NCBI GenBank assembly: GCA_036872755.1
Contig: JAVHNS010000002.1
Coordinates: 3,844,001-3,908,000 of the forward strand
Length of the DNA: 64,000 nucleotides
Reading direction: 5' to 3'
Source of the DNA: Orbilia blumenaviensis
Taxonomy: Eukaryota > Ascomycota > Orbiliomycetes > Orbiliales > Orbiliaceae
Part shown: in pieces, positions 20,018-30,350 of the stretch
Numbering within the stretch: position 1 is the stretch's first letter
How the letters are laid out: each line of letters opens with the position of its first letter
Notes under the pieces: model-generated
Seen by the model: only the letters and a program-made list of their open reading frames with translations
What the model was told of the DNA's origin: nothing
The model's database searches: none
Position numbers and translations under genes: made by a program

Positions 20018-21538
20018 TTCGAAGGATGGTGATGCCGGCAATGGCGATGGTTACGTGGTGGCGGTGCGATGGAGGGTTAGAGAGAGGAAGGTTGATGTTG
20101 AAGAAGGCTTGCCTGGTTGAGATGTGTCGCTGAATGGAAGCCAAGCAAGTGGGATGGATGGATCCATGGATGGGTTCATTCCAGGGACTGAAGCAAACCC
20201 AATATCAACCACGTGACTACACACTGGGCAACCCGTCTAGATCTATACCTCCAAACCTACATCTTAATTCACTCACTCTTCGTATAACGTGTAGTTATCC
20301 ACTTGCTCTCTGTAAAACAAATGCTATGCTACGCTAACTAACAAGAACCGGATCCTCAATTTAATCAGATTGTTTCGCTGATGTCAATCTGGATTCCTAT
20401 CACTGAACAGTCCAAGTTAAGCGAGAAATCATAGGCTCAAGCATCCCACACACGTGCACACACATTTCATGGCCTGGACCTGCAATGACTTCAAGAATTG
20501 AGGCCATGCATGGGTATCACTGAGGTATTGCCTCTTTAACTGGTTGTATGTTCAGTTGCAAAATCAAATATAGCGAAAAGTTGCCGAATTCCCCAAAAAG
20601 TCAATGCGATGCAATGTGACTGCAGCGAAAGTCGATTTATCGGATATTCGCGTACGTACTCGATTCGGTGCTATTGTTGTATATTGCAGCAAGCACCCCA
20701 TTGGACATCCCAAAATTCGCCCGGCACTCGAAGGACCACTCAATACGATTACAAATTTTGGGATATATACGCATACCTTTGTTGGTTTACCAGGTCATAG
20801 TCATGCTCAACTTCGGAAGCCCGACACGGCAAATGATTTAGAAGGTATAAGACACTAAGCATGTGATGGACTATGCACATATCATTTGTGGGCTATTCCC
20901 CCAATTACACCTAGTAATCAAGGCTTCCCGAGGAAGCATCTTCACAAAATTTATGAAATCTGGATACTCAATCGCTCTATATGGATAAGGCTAACCGTCT
21001 TGGTTGGATCCATCTACAAAACTAGCGAGCGGGCTTGTGGGGCGCTGCACTGTCTGCACCAAACGACTTTTTGTACAACGTAACGTTAGCGGCAGGGAGT
21101 CTACTGCAAAAACTACAAATTGTACCTAGCTAGGTATCTGCATATAAATTTGTGGGTCTTAAGGCTCAAAGGCTGGAAATATTCCCTCAAGGTTGAGTAT
21201 ACCCTTCATCTGGGATCCGCAGTTTCATGGAGGGTGAGAATATTACCGACTTGCCTACGTATGCGCAATGAAACATAGCTGATTTCAAAATTCGGTCAAC
21301 TGATAATATTTGATTAATTTGGGGGTTTATGAAAAGACGGGCACCAAGTCTATAACTATGCTGGTCGATAAAGTCTATAAATATAAGTCTCGCCGACTGT
21401 TTTCATGAGTTCAATCCAAATCTAAAATTCTATTCAACTCAACAAATCTATCAGACAAGCAATTCACACTTTCTCAAGGGAAAAAAGCTGTTAATTAAAG
21501 TTACATACCTTATCAAGACTGGGCAACCGACCTTCACC
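20018..21538. other. Intergenic stretch, no gene seen
   Basis: Contains the UPF3 upstream region and the promoter of the small gene at 21539. The longest frame (20604-20858) shows no recognisable feature. Confidence 0.55.
21376..21387 (+). promoter_or_regulatory. TATA-like element TATAAATATAAG
   Basis: It lies 163 bp upstream of ATG 21539, a plausible distance for a fungal core promoter. The leader that follows is A/C-rich. Confidence 0.45.
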
Positions 21539-21996
21539 ATGGTATTCGAAGTAAGGAACTGGTTAAACCGATGAAATCTGTATACCCCAACGAGGTTGAA
21601 GGGACTTCAGGCTAACTTTTAAATTAATCACTAGAACGTAAACAAGTTCTATCAAAATATTATGGAAGTGATTCGTTTTGTTTTGGAGATGATGATTAAC
21701 TATTTTATCAGGGCACTTTCGTTTCCTTCCAAAGAACCTCAGGCTGCGACAGTGAAGCCGGTACTGTTAAAAGCTATGCGGTAGGATTTTTTTTTCTTGA
21801 TCCAGTTCTTAACTTGAAATGTATTGTAAAACCTTTAAACTCATGATGATCTAATATTCTATAGGATGGTAAATACCAAATTGAAATCGGCGAGGAAGAA
21901 AACGTTCAAGTTATTGAAGTCGACGAGGAGAATGTCAAGGAGTTCCAACTTGCGGCGCCCCAGAACAGAAGCTTGTTCAACAGGATCGGTCGCTAA
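21539..21996 (+). CDS. Small acidic three-exon protein, 70 residues, unknown function
   Basis: Exons 21539-21550, 21712-21780 and 21865-21996, with canonical GTAAGG...TATCAG and GTAGGA...TATAG borders; both introns are in phase 0. The first exon encodes only MVFE. The middle exon encodes GTFVSFQRTSGCDSEAG and seven more residues. The third encodes DGKYQIEIGEEENVQVIEVD and ends in NRSLFNRIGR, then TAA. The protein is acidic, with one Cys, no signal peptide and no membrane segment. A TATA-like element, an A/C-rich leader and CACCATGG around the start support a real gene. I do not recognise it. The first intron is 161 bp, so a further small exon inside it cannot be excluded. Confidence 0.6.
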
Positions 21997-23432
21997 ATCG
22001 ACATACTGTGGGTTTTCTATGACATACTTGTGCAACCAGCCCTTATGGCCGCTTAATGAAAAGGCTTTCACAAGCTGAGCTCGTAAGGAGCTGGATACGG
22101 CATAAATCGAACTTTATGAAGGCGGGGGCGTGTTCGCTAGTTAGTTAGCTAGGTCGCTTTTTAAATAGCAAAACTTCTTCGGTCTATCGATCTATACAAC
22201 CCGTTCTACCCAATCATGTCTACATGGACAATCTTCTAATAATCTAAAATCTGATAATCCGGTAAACTCGTAAAATTGTGAACTAACTGGCCCTTGCCGA
22301 AGTTTCGGCGAGCATCTCTAGTACATTCTGGGAAAGATCTTTATCGGATCGGATATGCATGCCCAGCATTTCAACAAGTGCCACTACTCATCAAAGAATC
22401 TGTCGCCCCCCTTTGCGCCCTTATAACTAACCCTTTTTTTTTATATAAAAAAAAAAAAAAAGCATGGCTTTTAACGAATTTCGCAACATCCTTATTTCTT
22501 TGGTCTTGAAAACCCTGGTTACTTGTTGCACGGACAAGGGTTTCGAGACCAGTTATCTTTTAATCGATATTTTAGCAATTTGTTCTGTTTTTGGCGTGTG
22601 GTAATTCCTGTCTTGATTACCTTGGCAAGGGTGCTGGCTACAGCCGTCATATTCGATTGCTAATCGGGGAGACTCCGGATTCCACAGTCAAGCATTGCAT
22701 TGTCCATATTGTGTATATATATACCGTACGGGGTTTTGGCTGGTTTCTCAAGACGGTTTATAGATACAAGGGAACTTAAAACTGTATAAATAATGACTTG
22801 AAGGAAAATAAGACGGCTTGCTTTCTTTGTAAAATGTTTTAATATTCGGAAGCAGTCTCAGAAAAGTCCCCAAAACCCCTACGGTATATATTGCATATAC
22901 AAACAAGCAGCTAAGACCATAGTATAGTCCACATGTCTGATTGATAAAAACTAGAAGGAAGAAGTATGGATATCTAAAATGGATATACCATTCTATTAGG
23001 CCTTACTATCATATCGGATTCAATCAATTGGTGGTATCTTACAATATTAATATTTTTGTCGATAGCTTGTTGAACCATTGAGCCTCGGCTTCGGTGGCCA
23101 ACGCACAATGCCGCAATTTACCACAAGAAGATATGCAGAACTTTGACGACTCATACCGACATTTCATATTACGCGATCAGTTCAAGCTAGCTGCGTTCGC
23201 TTTCCGGGATACTCCAGGCAAATAAAAGCACAAGCTTTTGCCGGACTGAATTGGGCCTAACGCTACTTATATAAGGGCCGATGTAGCTCCGATTGTGTGA
23301 TTCAACCTTCAATCCGTAACATTTACCAACAAGTCAACAGCTGAATCAGCATTTTAAAAAGGCTCACAGGGCACACCAATTTTGTTACTTTTCTTTGGTC
23401 GATAAGCAGCCAAAAACAATTGTATTTCCACA
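21997..23432. other. Intergenic stretch with one MITE copy
   Basis: No gene seen. Contains the small inverted-repeat element at 22722-22886 and an A-rich run near 22446-22460. A TATATAA sequence near 23268 probably belongs to the promoter of the PNPOx-like gene. Confidence 0.6.
22722..22886 (+). mobile_element. MITE copy A (TA-flanked, about 161 bp)
   Basis: Ends are inverted copies: CCGTACGGGGTTTTGG at the left and CCAAAACCCCTACGG at the right, with weaker pairing over about 35 bp. It is flanked by TA on both sides, as in Tc1/mariner-type insertions. It has no coding capacity. Two relatives lie at 29871-30034 (opposite strand) and 30189-30350. Confidence 0.75.
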
Positions 23433-24200
23433 ATGCCCCAATACTACCAAACCATCCTTCCACACCTCAAATCTTGGGCTCTCTCTCAGCCTCTTTTCTT
23501 CACCGCCAGTGCCCCCCTCAAGGGTTCCCATATAAACATCTCCCCAAAAGGTCTCCCGACATCTTCGCTTGCCATTCCCACAGAGAAATCTCTTATATAT
23601 CTCGACTCCACGGGATCCGGCTGCGAAACCATATCCCACCTCTACGAAAATGGAAGAATAACAATAATGTTTTGTTCCTTCGATCAGAGTCCCAGAATTC
23701 TTAGGTTTTTCTGCCGTGGCAGGGTAGTAGAACACGGAACGGCTGAATATAATCTTCTTATCCCAAGCCTTGGGACCGGCGAAAAAAGTAACGGCCAGGG
23801 AATACCGACTGCAAGGGCAATTATCTATTGTGATGTCTTCAAGGTTCAGACGTCATGTGGTTACGGCGTCCCGCTCTTCTTGGAGGGTAAATGGGAGGAT
23901 CGGAATACGTTGAATCAATGGGGTCAGAAGCAGGTAGATAATGGAAAATTAGAAGAGTACCAGGTTCAGAACAACGTCAGAAGCTTGGATGGGCTTCCCG
24001 GATTAAAGAATGCCAGGAGAAGAAATGGAGAATGGATGAGGATTGTGGAAGGTTGGATAGTTGTCTTGAGAGTCTGGGGGTATTTTGCATGTTTTCTCAT
24101 CGGGTTGTTCTTGGGGATTTTGGTTGTAGGGGGAAGTTCGGGTGGCTTTGGCGGAGCCATTTGGAGCCTGGAAGGGAAAGGTTTCATTACCGACTGGTAG
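23433..24200 (+). CDS. PNPOx-like split-barrel flavin-fold protein with C-terminal membrane segment
   Basis: Single exon, 255 residues from ATG 23433. The start (LPHLKSWALSQPLFFTASAP, then HINISPKGL) and the middle (YENGRITIMFCSFDQSPRILRFFCRGRVV) match the fungal family annotated as pyridoxamine 5'-phosphate oxidase-like FMN-binding proteins. Members usually bind FMN or a related cofactor; their substrate is unknown. CGYGVPLF is the family's mid-C-terminal motif. After about residue 205 comes a hydrophobic segment (WGYFACFLIGLFLGILVVGG), suggesting a membrane tail, as in several fungal members. True PNPO activity should not be assumed. The 3' end faces SIT4, 400 bp away. Confidence 0.85.
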   Translation: MPQYYQTILPHLKSWALSQPLFFTASAPLKGSHINISPKGLPTSSLAIPTEKSLIYLDSTGSGCETISHLYENGRITIMFCSFDQSPRILRFFCRGRVVEHGTAEYNLLIPSLGTGEKSNGQGIPTARAIIYCDVFKVQTSCGYGVPLFLEGKWEDRNTLNQWGQKQVDNGKLEEYQVQNNVRSLDGLPGLKNARRRNGEWMRIVEGWIVVLRVWGYFACFLIGLFLGILVVGGSSGGFGGAIWSLEGKGFITDW

Positions 24201-24600
24201 TTCGGTACAAATCCCATTCAGCTTGCCTTTTTTTTTTTTTTTTTAATAAAGTATTTGCAAGCGTGTCTGTTTGGTTTTCTTCTCCCACTTTCGCTTTTCA
24301 AGTCACAAGCTCGCTCTCAGTCTGTTGCAATGAAGCTCCTTCGTTGTTGTTTTCATCAATAGTATGCTTTACTTCAGCATAAAACTTTGGGAGTTACGGG
24401 TAAATAAAAAGTAACTAAGAGCTCGCCAATTAGCACGCAATAATAGTGACAAGCCCTAGAGTTTCGTTGATATCCTCTAAACCCGGAGTTAGAAATTCAA
24501 AAGTCGCTTGTGTAATATGCTTTGTACAAATGCTCAATACTAAGCCAGCCAGCCACAGGATTCATCTGAGGGCTAATGGCTCGCGAGGAAAGATCTGGTG
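24201..24600. other. Convergent 3' region between the PNPOx-like gene and SIT4
   Basis: No gene. It has a run of 17 T at 24228-24244 followed by AATAAA, a polyadenylation-type signal for the plus-strand gene. Confidence 0.55.
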
Positions 24601-25782
24601 TTACAAAAAGTATTCTCCCCTCCCCGCCCTGCCCGGCGGTACGGCTCTCTGGTCGTCGGGGACAGCCCGAAAGATCTTGAATTCCGGCTGTAGATCTTCT
24701 TCGACCTGCATTATGCTGGCGACATTGCCACATCGGTAGCAGTAGTTTGGTGCTGACCAAACGGTGACAACAGCATTCTTGAAGTGATACTATAGGGACT
24801 TGGTGTTAGTTTCTGTTCAGCAAATTCTCTTGGATAGGAATATGTTACCTTGTATCCCTCGTTAACAAGCTGATGCGCTCTCGCTATGAGCGTCAGGTTA
24901 TTCACATGGTTGAACTATAGATCATGGTTAAACTAGGGTTTTTTTGCTATGGCGGAAAGGGTTTGAATTACCTCAGAAGCAACTTTGTCGCCGAACAGCC
25001 ATCCAGCACCTCTTGGTGAAACTGCCCATGTGTCCACGTCTGGGGCAGCAGTTAGCCAAGCTCTAGGTGTACGCAACAACGATTCTTACCTTCCGGGTCA
25101 CTCCAAACTAAGTCGCAGAAGGCACCTTCATGCGGAATCTCCTGTGCTCTCGCAACCACCCTGATCTGGTCCAACGTCCGTATCTCAGGGCTCAAGCCTC
25201 CGTGAACGCACAATACCTTCCCGTCAATAATAGCAGCCAAGGCTAAAAAGTCGAAAACCTGACAACAACTCTTCCAAACACTTGCATTGCCGTATTTTGT
25301 CTGACATTCTTCGTAAAAGCCGTAAACTTGTGTAATCTGACGACTCTCGTGGTTTCCACGAACGAGTGTTATGTGCGAAGGGTATTTGGCCTTTAAGCAC
25401 ATCAGGAGAGTAAATGTTTCAAGAGAGAAATATCCACGGTCAACAAAGTCGCCAAGGAAAACGTAGTTGATATCAGGCGGAAACCCGCCACCAACTTTGA
25501 ATAGCTCCATCAGATCGTAAAACTGTCCATGGATATCGCCACAAACCGTGACAGGTGATTTAACAGGTTGGATGTTTGATTCTAGGCCGTTAGTGTCAGC
25601 CATATCTGCTCACGAGACCTTGCTAGAGCAGACACAAGAAGCATACCTTCCATCAAACATTCCTTCACTAGTTCACATAATCTTTTCATATCGCTTTCCG
25701 GTAGGTATTTGCACTTCTTCGCCATCTCCAACCATTCATCGGGCCCCCCGCCCGAACTCGAGCCACTCTCTCCTAAGCTCAT
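24601..25782 (-). CDS. sit4: PP6-type serine/threonine phosphatase catalytic subunit SIT4
   Basis: Metallo-phosphatase of the PP2A/PP4/PP6 group, acting with SAP subunits in nutrient signalling and cell-cycle control. Exons (minus): 25782-25647, 25581-25090, 25039-24972, 24914-24849, 24789-24601; total 316 residues. All catalytic motifs are present: [29 protein letters not shown], then [11 protein letters not shown]. The N-terminus [20 protein letters not shown] matches yeast Sit4 (GPDEWLETIKKCQ) and separates it from PP2A and PP4. The C-terminus is the conserved YFL, the site for leucine carboxyl methylation. The frame is open for another 157 codons upstream of the ATG (separate entry), so an N-terminally extended form is possible. 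Confidence 0.95.
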
Positions 25783-25942
25783 TGGTGCGGTTGCTGAAGG
25801 TTCAGCACTTGGTCTCCTCGGAATGTAAGGTGCAGTAGTGGGTGTTCTACTGCTCGTCGAGGTGGAGGAATCTATGGATTCCTGAAAACCGGCGTATAAA
25901 GTAGCAAGGGTGGGTGGGGGAGCAAGGGTGTCGGAAGAAGGT

Positions 25943-25975
<33 letters not shown>

Positions 25976-26253
25976 GATATGACAACGGAGGAGGAAGAAG
26001 GCAGCCCACCTGCCGCGGCCTGCTGTCCTGCAACAATGGACTCCGACTGGGCTCTAAGCTCAGAAAGCAGCTGGGCAGGGAAGACGTTTGTTGAAGACGA
26101 ACGAGAGTGCCTGCGGGCAGTTGGCGCTTTTGGCAGCGAAATATTGGGTGGTGTTGGTCCGGGATGAGCTTCCAGGATGGTGGGAAGCTCACACGCAGGT
26201 AGACTTGCTAGAGCTGGAGGTTCGATGGGTTCGGGAAGGGGTTTGGAAAGAGG
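25783..26253 (-). other. ATG-less open frame in phase with SIT4
   Basis: On the minus strand the SIT4 frame stays open for 471 nt above its ATG and ends at a TAG (26256-26254). It encodes a Pro/Ser-rich stretch (LPTILEAHPGPTPPNISLP), a helix-like piece (FPAQLLSELRAQSESIVAGQ), a run of ten Asp and a Ser/Thr-rich linker. It contains no ATG. It may be a coding exon joined to an upstream exon through an acceptor such as CTCCAG near 26220 or CTCTAG at 26254. An ATG frame starting MSPLIKPGGGAPPASTS lies further upstream, near 26440. Otherwise it is simply a long 5' leader. Confidence 0.4.
25945..25974. repeat. (GTC)10 trinucleotide repeat
   Basis: Ten perfect GTC units. On the minus strand they read GAC and encode ten Asp in the open frame above SIT4. 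It lies 163 bp upstream of the SIT4 ATG. Confidence 0.95.
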
Positions 26254-26842
26254 CTAGAGCTATCGATATGGGCCACTAGTGCTCAAACTGGGACGATGTC
26301 TGGCTGCTATTGGCTGAGATGCGGTGCATGCAAAATGTGCTGGTTGTTTCGCTCGAAAGTGGGCTGTTCGTTACGATAAAAGCTGGACTGGCTGAAAGGC
26401 GAGGTAGAAGCAGGCGGGGCGCCGCCACCAGGCTTGATAAGCGGGCTCATCAACGCACAAAATCCAACACTCCCTGCTCTCTACCATGTCCAAGATTCTA
26501 CTCTGGATTTACTAGCTTATACAGGATAGTGCTATGCTAGAATTTGAGTACCGCTTATATTATCCAAAACCTATAACTTTTCAAAATTTATGAATGGCAT
26601 ATATTATATAAGTTACTCTCATATTTGTTATTCTACTGACATGGTTTGCGAGACAGCATTGCAACGGTCAACACCGATACATAACAAAGCTTATATATAA
26701 AGTTAACACTCCACTATTGATACAAAACTGTTGTAGTTCATGGAAATTTTTTCAAAAAGTTGATGGCATTCATTCTTGTACGCCTATGAGCAATAGGCAG
26801 AATTTTGTCTGTACCGGGTATGCGTATGCGTACGGGTATATA
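26254..26842. other. Region between SIT4 and the MFS transporter
   Basis: Contains the possible upstream exon of SIT4 (minus, MSPLIKPGGGAPPASTS near 26440-26300) and the 3' region of the MFS gene. Nothing else is supported. Confidence 0.5.
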
Positions 26843-28538
26843 TTACTCGCTGCGGTGGTGAACTTTAGGTACGAGCCACCAGCTAACGGCTGTCGCCACG
26901 AGCAAAGCTGTCATAATCGGCTGAAGAACCTGAACGCCGACCTTACTTGCAATGACACCCGTTAATGCTGGGAATAATGAACCACCTGCTTGTGCAAGTG
27001 CAAACACAAGACCTATCATATTAATAGCAAATAAGTTAGTATCATCGCCTTATCGCTATAAGTAATATATAATTCTAGGTAAAGGGTGGCTTACCAAGAG
27101 CTGTCGGCTGAAGTCGCTTTGGGAACAGCTTGGAACCGACCGATATCCCCTAAATATCATAGTAACTATTGTATCAGCCTCACTCGGATGATAAAAGCTC
27201 ATTCTCGTAGATATATAAATAAATCTTACTGTGGCGAAGAATGGACCTGAAAAGAAGCCAACTAATGATATGGCGGCAATATTGACCGGAATATTTGGAA
27301 CGAGCCAGAAGACGAGCTGGAAAGCGAGGGTCAAGATGCAACACGCCAATACCGTTCGTCGCTCGCCAAACCTCTTCGTCGGCTCAGCAAGAAGCAGTCT
27401 TCCAAGGAACAACCCGCCGTTTTGGCCGGCTGGAACATAACCCATTTTAGAGAGTTCTCCCCCCCTAATTCTTACCAAGAACTCCACACTCCAGCCTGCG
27501 AAAAAACATCAGCATATTTTCATTAAATCCACATTGGTTAACAGGGCTAAGATCTAGATTGCGGAAAACTCACCTCCCCCAGTCACGCTGGCGCCTAAAA
27601 ACAGGAAGAAATACAAACTCAAAAGCCACAGGGCCCGCATTCCTAATGTTTCTTTAATCTCCTCGACAGCTGACTTGCTCCTACTTGTGTCTTCCCATTC
27701 TTCTGTAGGCTCCCGTCGGTGAATAACTTTCAAAGAATCCTTAAACGCAAATAAAACGGCGATAATATTAATGACACCTAGGCCAATCAAGAAACCGTAA
27801 AACAAAGCCCATCTATCTGGCCTCGCGACAGCGATGGGCGTGGCAACAAATGGTGAGACGAGTAAACCAAGGGCATACATGGCATGAATGAACCCGAGCC
27901 ATCGGTGAGCACCTTTCACTGTGCTCACGTACGTATTAGAATGTGAGTCTTGATAAGCCTGCCCAAGTGATGTGAAGAAGAATGACACCGCAAAAAGTGC
28001 ATAAGGTGGCGTCCAAACTCGGAGAACGTGCGCGAGAAGCTGAATAAATGCACCAATGGCTAGGATTGACCCAAATCCAAGATATTTCAGTAAGTGACTG
28101 TTTGTCAATGCGGCTAGTACCCATCCCCCGAATGATGCTGCGTATCTGTAGGTGAATATTTAGCTATTTATACCGTGAATACAATGTGTGGTGAACCTAG
28201 CCTCGGTTCTGATGAACTTGAGATTTTTGTACTTACATAACAGCTATCATGTCTGTATTAATTTGGTATGTTCGAAGGATATACGGGATTAGAGCACCAA
28301 GGCATCCATCGCTCGTTCCAGCAAAGAAGAAGGAAAACCCGGCGCTCAAGAGCTTGAACATGGTATCCTTTGTCAGTTTGATTGCCTCATCTTCTGATAT
28401 GGCCCGATCAGAATAGCGGGATGGAGCTCGCGTAGTTAGTTCGATTTCCTCATGAGGCTGGAATTCTAGATTCTTGATCTTTGGGGCTGCAACGACTACA
28501 GGCGCAACCTCCGTAATAGTACCGGTTTGTGTTGACAT
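26843..28538 (-). CDS. Major facilitator superfamily transporter (BSC6/fucose-permease-like group)
   Basis: Exons (minus): 28538-28237, 28145-27574, 27495-27230, 27149-27095, 27012-26843; 454 residues, with all phases agreeing. The N-terminal ~65 residues are hydrophilic, then about 12 membrane spans. The first span carries FKLLSAGFSFFFAGTSDGC. Family-like segments include YLGFGSILAIGAFIQ, AYQDSHSNTYVSTVKGAHRW, GAGLLV-like loops and a large central loop (REPTEEWEDTSRSKSAVEE). The second half has GQNGGLFLGRLLL and FALAQAGGSLFPALTG. This pattern is seen in fungal proteins annotated as bypass-of-stop-codon protein 6 or FHS-type sugar transporters. The substrate cannot be told from the sequence. 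Confidence 0.85.
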
Positions 28539-29436
28539 TTTAGCTATGGTGTTGAGGCCGAAGCATCCGAGTGGTTGTGAAGATAGGATATTTCAGAGCA
28601 CCAACGGAATTGGGACAGAATTATAAGAAGCGAAACCTGGGGATATGTGGGGGGGGGGTTTATATCCGAAGTTGGGGAGGCGGCTCCTCGCGTTGTGGTG
28701 TGGTAGTTTGGAAAAGATACTCCGAAATTCATCCGAATAAAGCCAAGACAGGTATTGAGGTAGCTCTTCCTATTGGGAGAATGACCTACTCGGGATCATA
28801 TGATCGTATATCGTATCAAAGAGAGTTCGGCCATTGTCCGTATGGTGAAGGCAAACGGATATGGAAAAGATGCGCGATGCAGATATAAACATAGTGTCAC
28901 GCCAGTCAGCAAACCGCAGCGTATGTAGCCATGGCGTCCGTGTCCGAATGTCCGTATAAACAAAATGTCTTGATATGCATAATGCAGCAGGCTTATATTA
29001 TCCGTTAAAGTATTGTGTATCCCCTACTCTATGCTTAATATATTTTCTCAAGAATAACGCGCTCCGCCCTCGATCAGGTGATGCAAGAACTGAATTAGCC
29101 GTGTATCATGGAAGGATCGGCTCCAGCTGGCCAGCCGGCAGGAGCTCCAGTGATTATCTACAATGCTATCTCATCTACTCTAAAAGCTAGTAGACTAGAT
29201 TTCTCCAATTGCCGAATATCCGTACTATATGGCTATGTATAAGGCACCAAAAGGAGTATCATATATCAAGACATCGCTGGATCGATGTCGATGTTAGTGT
29301 CTACCTTAACTTGTTGTGAGCATGCACGGCCCAACAAAGCAAAGAAAGCTGGGCAGATACCCTTAGAGTCCAAAACCAATAGTACACTCTAGATCTAATT
29401 AATCAAAACCATTTGCTGTTCTTCTTTGAGCGCCCA

Positions 29437-29450
29437 TGCATGCGCATGCA
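29437..29450. repeat. 14-bp palindrome TGCATGCGCATGCA (copy 3)
   Basis: Identical over all 14 bases to the copy at 1222-1235. Confidence 0.6.
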
Positions 29451-29870
29451 CATGAAGGGTTCAATAGGTTTTAAATTCAGATAATTCTGACCAGATCCTA
29501 TGCATTTCGAGCTCAAGGAAAATCATAAAATCCTTTTAATATATGTCCTTACCAATTTGAAGAACAATTTGAGGCCAATTTGGGTTTTATGGGCGACCTA
29601 GGAAACGCAGAGTACTATTTGCCTCTAATTGTATATACGTATACCGTAAGGAGAATGGTGCGCTGTTTGAGGACGCTGATGTGTCTTGAAGAGGACTTAA
29701 AAACTTTCAATGTTTCTTTAGTAACCTAAACTCCAATTCGAAACTGACCCACATTTAGTAAATAGCCCAAAAAAAACACACCTTCCAATACAATGTATAT
29801 ATATGCCTACGGCCTACTTAGCCTTGAGTTTTGGATCCAAATAATAATGATATATAATTTAATAAATACC

Positions 29871-30034
29871 TACCGTAGGGGTTTTTGGTGGTTTTCTGAG
29901 ACTGCTTTTGAATATTAAAACATTTTACAAAGAAAGCAAGCCGTCTTATTTCCTTTAAGTCATTGTTTATACTGTTTTAAGTTCCTTTTTTTCTATAAAC
30001 CGTCTTGAGAAACCAGCCAAAACCCCGTACGGTA
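29871..30034 (-). mobile_element. MITE copy B
   Basis: Reverse-complement relative of copy A, close in sequence over its whole length. It starts TA-CCGTAGGGG and ends CCCCGTACGG-TA. About 160 bp, no coding capacity. Confidence 0.75.
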
Positions 30035-30188
30035 GGTACTTAAATACTAACAATGTGGTCTCGTCATGTAGGTATTTGCTACTTTAACACGAACCTATTA
30101 AATGCTACAGTTTTTCACCATAGCCCTGGTTTACAAAAGAACCGTTTTATATACTTAGGTGATTTCCAAGAAATAAACACATCGTAAC

Positions 30189-30350
30189 TACCGTACGGAG
30201 TTTTGGTTGATTTTTCAATACGGTTTATAGAAAAAAGGAAAATTAAAACAATATAAATAACGATTTGAAAGAGAATAAGACGCTTGTTTTCTTTTTAAAA
30301 TGCTTTAATATTCGGAAGCGGTCCCAGAAAAGTACCCAAATCCACTACGG
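30189..30350 (+). mobile_element. MITE copy C (diverged)
   Basis: Same orientation as copy A, more diverged. It starts TA-CCGTACGGAGTTTTGG and ends CCACTACGG, where the right flanking TA has become CA. It lies about 155 bp from copy B in opposite orientation. Confidence 0.7.

Noticed and set aside
19751..20041. UPF3 start at 20041
   Set aside because: The codon there is TTG. The ATG at 20017 gives a normal N-terminus (MATPGLIKIKPRGKG).
25872..26192. Minus-strand frame with a Thr run above SIT4
   Set aside because: It starts with GTG and is an out-of-phase reading of the (GTC)10 region. The frame in phase with SIT4 is more protein-like.
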